Origin: Microbacterium kunmingense
GTDB taxonomy: Bacteria; Actinomycetota; Actinomycetes; Actinomycetales; Microbacteriaceae
NCBI RefSeq assembly: GCF_023155745.1
Contig: NZ_JAKNUS010000005.1
Span: 124,001 to 188,000 of the forward strand
Reading direction: 5' to 3'
Length of the DNA stretch: 64,000 nucleotides
The position numbers were made by a program, and so were the translations under genes. This document shows, piece by piece, positions 45,482 through 51,271 of this stretch (position 1 is the first letter of the stretch; the number at the start of each line of letters is the position of its first letter). The notes beneath the pieces were generated by a model. The model saw nothing but the letters and a program-made list of their open reading frames with translations, was not told where the DNA came from and ran no database searches.

Positions 45482-46972
45482 TCAGCGCGGGGAAGGCAGC
45501 CGCTCGGCGGCCGCGTCCGCCGAGGGGCCCTCGAACTCGTCCGTGGCGGGACGATCCGCAGCATCCGCCCGGGAGTCATCCCCATCCGCGGAATCGTCGT
45601 CGAACGGCACGTGCCCGCGGGGCGCGTCGTACAGGCCGGCGTCGAGGATGCCCTCGCGCTTGGCGACGATCGTCGGTACGAGCGCCTGACCGGCGACGTT
45701 GACCGCGGTGCGCCCCATGTCGAGGATCGGGTCGATCGCCAGCAGCAGGCCGACACCTTCCAGCGGCAGGCCGAGCGTCGACAGCGTCAGCGTGAGCATC
45801 ACGGTCGCCCCCGTCGTGCCGGCCGTCGCGGCCGAGCCGACGACCGAGACCACCGCGATGAGCACGTACTGCCAGATCGACAGGTCGATGCCGAAGAACT
45901 GGGCGACGAAGATCGCGGCGATCGCCGGGTAGATCGCCGCGCAGCCGTCCATTTTCGTCGTCGCGCCGAACGGCACGGCGAAGGAGGCGTACTCGCGGGG
46001 GACGCCGAGGTTCCGCTCGGTCACGCGCTGGGTCAGCGGGAGCGTGCCGATCGACGACCGGCTGACGAAGGCCAGCTGGACGGCAGGCCAGACGCCGGAG
46101 AAGTACTGCCGGATCGACAGACCGTGGCTGCGGAGCAGTGTCGGGTAGACGACGAAGAGCACGAGCGCGAGGCCCGCGTAGACGGCGAGCGCGAACCACG
46201 CCAGGGTGGTCAGCTTCTCCCAGCCGTACTCGACGACGGCCGAGGCGATGAGGCCGAGGGTGCCGAGCGGCGCGATGCGGATGATCCACCACAGCACGCG
46301 CTGGATGACCTTGAGAGTCGACTCCGTGAAGGCGAGGAAGGGCTCGGCGCGACGCCCGAGCTTGAGTGCGGCGATGCCGACCGCGGCCGCGATGACGATC
46401 ACCTGCAGCACATTGAAACCGACGGATGACACGGCGGCGCCCGTCTCGGCGTCCACCGACGTCGACACGGTGAGGCCGAAGACGTTCTGCGGCACGAGGC
46501 CGACGAGGAAGTTCCACCAGGTGCCGACCGTCGCCGGCTCGGCGGCGGTCAGCGCGGACTCGTCGACGCGGGCACCGGGCTGGATGGTGACGCCGAGCAC
46601 GATGCCGATCGAGACGGCGATGAGCGCGGTGACGGCGAACCACAGCAGCGTCTGACCCGCCAGTCGCGCCGCGTTCGTCACGCGCCGCAGCTGCGCGATG
46701 CTGGCGACGATCGCGAAGAAGACGAGCGGGATGACCGCGGTCTTGAGCAGAGTGACGTAGGAGTCGCCGATCGTGTTCAACGTCGCGACGAGCGCGTTCG
46801 GAGCGCCGTCCGCGAGCGGGCCGATCTGCCGTGCGACCAACCCCAGGACGACCCCGAGCACGAGAGCCAGGGTGATCTGGAATCCGAACGAGGTCAGGAT
46901 CCGGCGACTGCGGGACTTCTCCGGCGTCGTGGGCCGGGAGGGTGCGGGGGAAGCGCTCGTGGCAGAACTCAT
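45482..46972 (-). CDS. Dicarboxylate/amino acid:cation symporter (DAACS/SDF family)
   Basis: This Na+- or H+-coupled uptake protein (496 aa) takes in dicarboxylates such as succinate or glutamate/aspartate. It has eight membrane helices with two re-entrant loops. The family motifs are SSIGTLPLTQRV for the first hairpin, FGATTKMDGCAAIYPA for helix 7, and IDPILDMGRTAVNVAG for helix 8, where Asp and Arg bind substrate and cation. The C-terminal 60 residues are acidic and low-complexity (DDDSADGDDSRADAADRP), likely cytoplasmic. AGGAGAG precedes the ATG. It is monocistronic, flanked on both sides by copies of the dispersed palindrome. Confidence 0.93.
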   Translation of the reverse strand: MSSATSASPAPSRPTTPEKSRSRRILTSFGFQITLALVLGVVLGLVARQIGPLADGAPNALVATLNTIGDSYVTLLKTAVIPLVFFAIVASIAQLRRVTNAARLAGQTLLWFAVTALIAVSIGIVLGVTIQPGARVDESALTAAEPATVGTWWNFLVGLVPQNVFGLTVSTSVDAETGAAVSSVGFNVLQVIVIAAAVGIAALKLGRRAEPFLAFTESTLKVIQRVLWWIIRIAPLGTLGLIASAVVEYGWEKLTTLAWFALAVYAGLALVLFVVYPTLLRSHGLSIRQYFSGVWPAVQLAFVSRSSIGTLPLTQRVTERNLGVPREYASFAVPFGATTKMDGCAAIYPAIAAIFVAQFFGIDLSIWQYVLIAVVSVVGSAATAGTTGATVMLTLTLSTLGLPLEGVGLLLAIDPILDMGRTAVNVAGQALVPTIVAKREGILDAGLYDAPRGHVPFDDDSADGDDSRADAADRPATDEFEGPSADAAAERLPSPR

Positions 46973-47125
46973 GTCTCTCCTGTGGGGGGTCGGCCGTCCG
47001 GGGGGAACGGCCGGGTCGAGGCTACGACGCGCCGCGCGGCGGCTGTCGACGTGTGACCCCGGATGACAACGACCCCCACCCCCGCGATCATTCCCCCGCG
47101 CCGCTCCTCGCTTCGCCCCTTCCCG

Positions 47126-47198
47126 CGGCGAGAGTGCATCTGGGCGCCGAAGGCGCGGGGTTCACCCGCATTCTCGGCGCCCAGATGCACTCTCGGCG
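47126..47198. repeat. Dispersed intergenic palindrome, copy 3 (best conserved)
   Basis: Arms at 47126-47150 and 47174-47198 match at 24 of 25 positions, and the core is GGGGTTCACCCGCAT. It lies between the symporter promoter and the tRNA-Ser gene. A short tandem GGGC run follows it. Confidence 0.88.
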
Positions 47199-47224
47199 GG
47201 CGGGCGGGCGGGCGGGCGGGCGGG
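47198..47224. repeat. Tandem GGGC tetranucleotide run
   Basis: Six or more head-to-tail GGGC units follow palindrome copy 3, in a G-rich stretch that continues to about 47250. Such runs can vary in length by slippage. Confidence 0.8.
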
Positions 47225-47258
47225 TGGCGGGGCGAGGGGCGGGGCGGGGGGAAAGGGA

Positions 47259-47291
47259 GAGGCCCCTCATCCCGGGGGGACGAGGGGCCTC
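47259..47291 (-). terminator. Hairpin terminator of tRNA-Ser
   Basis: GAGGCCCCTC (47259-47268) and GAGGGGCCTC (47282-47291) form a perfect 10-bp stem with a 13-nt loop. It begins 4 nt beyond the 3' end of tRNA-Ser on the minus strand. Confidence 0.75.
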
Positions 47292-47295
47292 GACG

Positions 47296-47384
47296 CGGAA
47301 GCGACAGGATTTGAACCTGCGAGGCGAGTTACCCCGCCTACATGGATTCCAGCCATGCTCCTTAGGCCGCTCGGACACGCTTCC
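47296..47384 (-). tRNA. tRNA-Ser (anticodon GGA)
   Basis: The 89-nt gene on the minus strand has acceptor GGAAGCG/CGCTTCC and anticodon stem CATGG/CCATG with loop CTGGAAT (anticodon GGA). The long variable arm is typical of tRNA-Ser. The T-arm is CAGGTTCAAATCCTG, and the discriminator is G. No CCA is encoded. It reads UCC and UCU. Confidence 0.97.
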
Positions 47385-47426
47385 GTCGCCGACTTTATCA
47401 CGCAGCCCGGGGCCGCCTCGGCGCGG

Positions 47427-47924
47427 TCACCAGCCCATCGAGCCCACGACGCCCTTGAACGGTCCGGCGACGCGCGAGGTGATCCACCCGCCGTAGAAGC
47501 CTCCGGGTTGGGGGGTGACGGTCTCGCCGTCGACCGTGCAGCGGTCCATCACCTGCGCGTATACGGCGACCCGATCGGCCAGCAGCTCGTACCCGGCGCT
47601 CGGCCGCGGGTAGTTCCACGCTGCGGCGGGTCGATGCTCCCCGCCGCCGTGGACGTCGAGGTAGCGCGCCGCACCCTTGAACTCGCAGAACGACGAGCCG
47701 ACGCCGTCGGTGAGCGCGCCGTCGACGAACGCCGTGATCGGCAGGTAGTACACCGGCGGATGGCTGGTCTCGAGCACACGGACCACGTCGCCGGTGTCCA
47801 CGATCAGCTCGCCGCCGAGGACGATCGTGACGCGGGCGTCGACCTTCTCGATCCGCGGTGGCCGCGGGTAGTCCCAGACCGATTCCTGCCCCGGTGCCAC
47901 GGGGTCCGGTGACGGATGACGCAT
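47427..47924 (-). CDS. DUF427 domain protein
   Basis: This is a 165-residue soluble protein of the DUF427 family, with the family segments RVTIVLGGELIVDTGDVVRVLETSHPPVYYLP and SSFCEFKGAARYLDV. The C-terminal WNYPRPSAGYELLADRVAVYAQVMDRCTVDGE repeats that pattern. The fold is a small beta-barrel (beta-tent), but the reaction is unknown. The ATG has TAGCCT 6 nt upstream and no ribosome site. It is divergent from a LON-domain gene 100-odd bp away, and follows tRNA-Ser by 42 bp, on the same strand. Confidence 0.85.
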   Translation of the reverse strand: MRHPSPDPVAPGQESVWDYPRPPRIEKVDARVTIVLGGELIVDTGDVVRVLETSHPPVYYLPITAFVDGALTDGVGSSFCEFKGAARYLDVHGGGEHRPAAAWNYPRPSAGYELLADRVAVYAQVMDRCTVDGETVTPQPGGFYGGWITSRVAGPFKGVVGSMGW

Positions 47925-47930
47925 GATCTC

Positions 47931-47936
47931 AGGCTA
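47931..47936 (-). promoter_or_regulatory. Probable -10 box of the DUF427 gene (leaderless start)
   Basis: TAGCCT on the minus strand ends 6 nt before the ATG. Confidence 0.55.
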
Positions 47937-48037
47937 CGCCCGAGGCGAGGCGGCGGCTCGGGATGCCGAACAGCGGCGAACCGGCGCGAAATCGCCCTCC
48001 CCGCGTCATCCGCTGGTTGACTGAGGGGGTGACGCAG

Positions 48038-48661
48038 GTGGCGATGTTCCCCCTCGGCAGCGTGCTCTTCCCGCACGCGCCGCTGGCGCTGCGGATCTTC
48101 GAGCCGCGCTACCTCACGATGCTCGGACGGCTCCTCGACGAGGAGGATCCGCGATTCGGCGTGGTGCTCATCGAGCGCGGGCCGGAGGCAGGCGGCGGCG
48201 ATCAGCGCACCTCGGTGGGTACGCTGGCCCGGCTTGCGCAGGTGCAGGTCGGCAAAGACGACATCTTCGTCCTCGCGGTGGGCGACGAGCGCATCAGGGT
48301 CGACGCCTGGCTGGATGACGACCCGCACCCCCTCGCGGAGGTGACCCCCCTCCCCGCCTTGACCTGGGACGACGCGCTCACCCCGTTGCGCACCGAGGCC
48401 GAGAGCATCGTGCGCCGGGTTCTGGGGAAGGCGGATGCTGCGGGGCTCGCCTCCTACGACCCGAACATCGAGCTGTCGGAAGACCCGGTCGGATCGGCGT
48501 GGCAGCTCGCGGCGATCGCACCGCTCGGCGAACTCGACCGATTCACCCTGCTGCAGGCCACCACGATGGGCGGCCTGCTGCGGCAGATCATCGACATGAC
48601 CCTCGACATCGAACCCGTCATCGGCGGTGACGCGGCATCCGATCCATTCTCGGGAATGTGA
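48038..48661 (+). CDS. LON substrate-binding domain protein (peptidase S16 N-terminal type)
   Basis: This stand-alone LON N-terminal domain protein begins MFPLGSVLFPHAPLALRIFEPRYL, the family hallmark, and runs about 207 residues. It has no ATPase or protease domain, as in other bacterial LON-N proteins. The function is unknown; binding of unfolded proteins is a guess. I propose GTG 48038 because GAGGGGG lies 9 nt upstream; a GTG at 48029, an ATG at 48044 and an in-frame ATG at 47963 are also possible. Its stop overlaps the start of the LLM flavin enzyme by 4 bp (GTGA). Confidence 0.8.
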   Translation: MAMFPLGSVLFPHAPLALRIFEPRYLTMLGRLLDEEDPRFGVVLIERGPEAGGGDQRTSVGTLARLAQVQVGKDDIFVLAVGDERIRVDAWLDDDPHPLAEVTPLPALTWDDALTPLRTEAESIVRRVLGKADAAGLASYDPNIELSEDPVGSAWQLAAIAPLGELDRFTLLQATTMGGLLRQIIDMTLDIEPVIGGDAASDPFSGM

Positions 48662-49731
48662 ATCGGCCCGAGCGGGTTGTGCTCGGCATGAAGAGTTTCG
48701 GCACGCTGTCCTTCGGTCACTACGGCCCGCTCGGCGGAGGCCGTCAGCTCACCGCCGGGGACTCGATGCTCCAGGCGATCGACCTCGCCCAGGGCATGGA
48801 CGACCTCGGGGTGAACGGCATCGCCTTCCGCGTCCACCACTTCGCCCGCCAGCAGTCCTCGCCCATGCCGCTGCTCGCCGCGATCGCGGCACGGACCCGC
48901 CACATCCAGATGGGCACCGGGGTCATCGACATGCGCTACGAGAACCCCCTGTACCTCGCCGAGGAGGCCGCGTCGGTCGACCTCATCTCCGGCGGGCGCC
49001 TGGCGCTCGGCGTGAGCCGGGGTTCACCCGAGACCGTCGTGCGCGGCTACGAGGCGTTCGGGTACACCGGCGCGAAGGACCCGCGGGGTGCCGATCTCGC
49101 GCGCGAGCACTTCGCGACCTTCCTGCACGCGATCGATGGCCACGGCATCGCCGAGCGCGACCCCTCGAGCCCCTTCGGCGGCGGAACCGGACTGCAGCGG
49201 ATCGAGCCCCACTCCCCCGGCCTGCGCTCGCGGATCTGGTGGGGTGCGGGCAACCGCGAAACCGCCGAGTGGGCCGGCCGCACGGGCGTGAACCTCATGT
49301 CGTCGACCCTCCTCACCGAGGACCGCGGTCTGCCCTTCGACGTGCTCCAGGCCGAGCAGATCGACGCGTTCCGCGCCGCCTGGCGAGAGGCCGGTCACCC
49401 CGGGGAACCGCGGGTGTCGGTGAGCCGCTCGATCTTCCCGATCACCACCGCCGAGGACGAGATGTTCTTCGGCGGTCGGCAGGACGGCGACGGCGTCGGC
49501 TACATCGACGGCTTCCGCTCGACCTTCGGCAAGACCTACGCCGCCGCCCCCGACGTGCTCGTGGAACAGCTGAAGGAGGACGCCGCGGTGATGAGTGCCG
49601 ACACGCTGATGCTGACGATCCCGAGCCAGCTCGGCGTCGCATTCAACCTGCGACTCGTGGAGTCCTTCGCCCGGCACGTGGCACCCCACCTCGGATGGGT
49701 GCCGTCCACGCAGAGTCTCGTGGCGAGCTGA
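48658..49731 (+). CDS. LLM-class flavin-dependent oxidoreductase
   Basis: This luciferase-like TIM-barrel enzyme (357 aa) uses FMN or F420. The core blocks are MKSFGTLSFGHYGPLGGG, FRVHHFARQQSSPMPLLAAIAARTRHIQMGTGVIDMRYENPLYLAEE, and GGRLALGVSRGSPE. The RIWWGAGNRETAEWAG segment contacts the cofactor. The substrate is unknown. The GTG at 48658 overlaps the stop of the LON-domain gene; the ATG at 48688 (MKSFGTLS) could be the true start. The next gene is convergent, ending 16 bp away. Confidence 0.87.
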   Translation: MNRPERVVLGMKSFGTLSFGHYGPLGGGRQLTAGDSMLQAIDLAQGMDDLGVNGIAFRVHHFARQQSSPMPLLAAIAARTRHIQMGTGVIDMRYENPLYLAEEAASVDLISGGRLALGVSRGSPETVVRGYEAFGYTGAKDPRGADLAREHFATFLHAIDGHGIAERDPSSPFGGGTGLQRIEPHSPGLRSRIWWGAGNRETAEWAGRTGVNLMSSTLLTEDRGLPFDVLQAEQIDAFRAAWREAGHPGEPRVSVSRSIFPITTAEDEMFFGGRQDGDGVGYIDGFRSTFGKTYAAAPDVLVEQLKEDAAVMSADTLMLTIPSQLGVAFNLRLVESFARHVAPHLGWVPSTQSLVAS

Positions 49732-49747
49732 TCGCCGGCGTCGACTC

Positions 49748-50827
49748 CTACGCCAGCCCCGAGACGCGCACCCCGAGCCACCCGGCGAGGTCTGTGATCT
49801 CAGCGCGCACCATGTCGGTCTCCTCGGCGTCGAACGCCACGAACTCGTGGACCGCGTTCACACGCAGCACCTCGTTGTCGCGATCGACCTCGGCGTCCAC
49901 CATCCCGACGAAGCGGTCTCCCATCAGCACCGGGTGGGCGAAGAAGCCGTAGCGGCGCTCCGCTTTGGGTTTGAACTGCTCGAGGACGTAGTCGAAGTCG
50001 AACGCCTCCGCCAGGCGTGGGCGGTCGAACAGGATGCTGTCGTACGGATTGAGCAGGGCCACCCGGCCGTCGACCTCTCGGTCGGCGGCCTCGAGGGCTT
50101 CCGGGTCGACCCGCCATCTCCAGGTCGATCCTTCGACCTCCGCCGCCACACCGGCCTTCCCCACGCGCGACCACCCCGACCCCTCCCGCGCGATTCCCGC
50201 GGCCCTGAGCCGACGGGTCTGCAGCTCGTGCGCGGCGGTCTCGTCGTCGACCTCGGGCAGATCGGCCGGGTACACCCGCTCGGCGAGATCCCACACCCGG
50301 GTGCGGCCTTCGCGCCGGGTCACCGCCACCTCGCCGCGCCGCGCCAGAAGGTCGAGCATCAGCGGCACCTGGTTCGATCCCGACCATCCATCCGGGCGCT
50401 GGGCCACGGCAGCGGTATCGGGGATGTCGCGAGAGGTCAGCGGTCCCTCCGCGCGAAGACGTGAGAGGACATCGGCGCGAAACGCGGCATTCGCCGCGAG
50501 CCAGTGTCGACTGCTCTCCCGCTCCGGATGGCGACGCATCGCGGGACGGAAGAGGGGCAGCATGCTCATCGGGTGGAACGCGCCCTGGAACTCGAACAGC
50601 AGCCGGTCGACCTCCACCGCCTTCTTCAGCTGTCCGCTCTCATACGACCAACCGATCCGCGACCACAGCACGGTGTGCTCGCACGGCGCGATCACCGAGG
50701 TGGGGTCGATCTTGATGTACCCGAGCTGCTCGGCCACCTCCACGACGTCCCCGGGTCGATCGGCGTCCAGCAGCTGCGCGCGCACGATGATGCGCCGGGC
50801 CTGGTCTCGGGTGAGTCGGTGCGCCAC
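49748..50827 (-). CDS. Winged-helix DNA-binding protein, AlkZ/YcaQ family
   Basis: This 359-residue HTH_42 (DUF1006) protein is related to the DNA glycosylases AlkZ and YcaQ, which remove cross-linked or alkylated bases. The start LTRDQARRIIVRAQLLDADRP is the first winged helix. LGYIKIDPTSVIAPCEHTVLWSR is the family core; where YcaQ has a Gln-x-Asp catalytic pair, this one has Lys-Ile-Asp. C-terminal PYDSILFDRPRLAEAFDFDYVLEQFKPKAERRYGFFAHPVLMGDRFVG is well conserved. The GTG has GATACT 6 nt upstream. Glycosylase activity is uncertain given the Lys. Confidence 0.85.
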   Translation of the reverse strand: MAHRLTRDQARRIIVRAQLLDADRPGDVVEVAEQLGYIKIDPTSVIAPCEHTVLWSRIGWSYESGQLKKAVEVDRLLFEFQGAFHPMSMLPLFRPAMRRHPERESSRHWLAANAAFRADVLSRLRAEGPLTSRDIPDTAAVAQRPDGWSGSNQVPLMLDLLARRGEVAVTRREGRTRVWDLAERVYPADLPEVDDETAAHELQTRRLRAAGIAREGSGWSRVGKAGVAAEVEGSTWRWRVDPEALEAADREVDGRVALLNPYDSILFDRPRLAEAFDFDYVLEQFKPKAERRYGFFAHPVLMGDRFVGMVDAEVDRDNEVLRVNAVHEFVAFDAEETDMVRAEITDLAGWLGVRVSGLA

Positions 50828-50833
50828 GCGTCG

Positions 50834-50839
50834 AGTATC
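50834..50839 (-). promoter_or_regulatory. Possible -10 box of the AlkZ-like gene
   Basis: GATACT on the minus strand ends 6 nt before the GTG. It lacks the first T of the consensus. Confidence 0.35.
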
Positions 50840-50984
50840 CCCTGGTGCCCCGGCCCGTTGTCGAGGAGTGCGGCGTCTTAGCCGGCCGGATCGGACCGCG
50901 TGCAGGAATAGGGCGATCGCCCGATACACCGTCCCCGCCTCAGAGAGCAGAGTCGACGCGGAGTCGATGACAGGAGGATGTTCG

Positions 50985-51185
50985 ATGGATGCGATGACAT
51001 ACGCCGCGAGCCGGATGGCCGCGCAGCGGGCGGAAAACCTGGCGTCCGACCTGCGTCTGCGACAGGCGCAGGCCCGGCAGCTCGAGGCGAGGAAGGCGGA
51101 TGCCGCGGCGCGCGGCGTCCGCGAAGCGAATCGGAGGCCCGCGGCCACCGCCGACTGCTTCGTACTGGCAGGACCCGCGACATGA
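50985..51185 (+). CDS. Small Ala/Arg-rich helical protein of unknown function
   Basis: This 66-residue protein is unrecognised. It begins MDAMTYAASRMAAQRAENLA and continues as a long amphipathic helix rich in Arg, Gln and Ala, ending CFVLAGPAT. The ribosome-binding site AGGAGG lies 8 nt upstream, one of the best in the window. The stop overlaps a 29-residue ORF by 4 bp (ATGA), which in turn overlaps the LuxR-type regulator by 4 bp. The strong site and the coupling argue that it is translated. A leader-peptide or small regulatory role is possible. Confidence 0.6.
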   Translation: MDAMTYAASRMAAQRAENLASDLRLRQAQARQLEARKADAAARGVREANRRPAATADCFVLAGPAT

Positions 51186-51271
51186 GGGCGTTCTGCCTCG
51201 GCTGCGGAACGCGGACGGCGCGGACGCCCCGCAGCCCCTCGAATCTGCCGAAGGCCAGTGTCACCATATGA
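51182..51271 (+). CDS. Possible 29-residue coupled micro-ORF
   Basis: This tiny ORF (MRAFCLGCGTRTARTPRS start) has a CxxC pair and AGGA about 9 nt upstream. It overlaps the 66-residue ORF before it and the LuxR-family gene after it by 4 bp each. Such exact double coupling is unlikely for noise, yet 29 codons can arise by chance. It might carry translation into the large regulator. Confidence 0.4.
   Translation: MRAFCLGCGTRTARTPRSPSNLPKASVTI

Noticed and set aside
42826-45756. A 976-codon open frame opposite the DUF58 and transglutaminase genes
   Set aside because: Same reason: it lies over two clear genes with complete motifs and has a low-complexity Arg/Asp/His-rich sequence.
47198-47250. 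Possible CRISPR or direct-repeat array
   Set aside because: It is a 4-nt tandem run with no spacers. No CRISPR-like repeats occur anywhere in the window.
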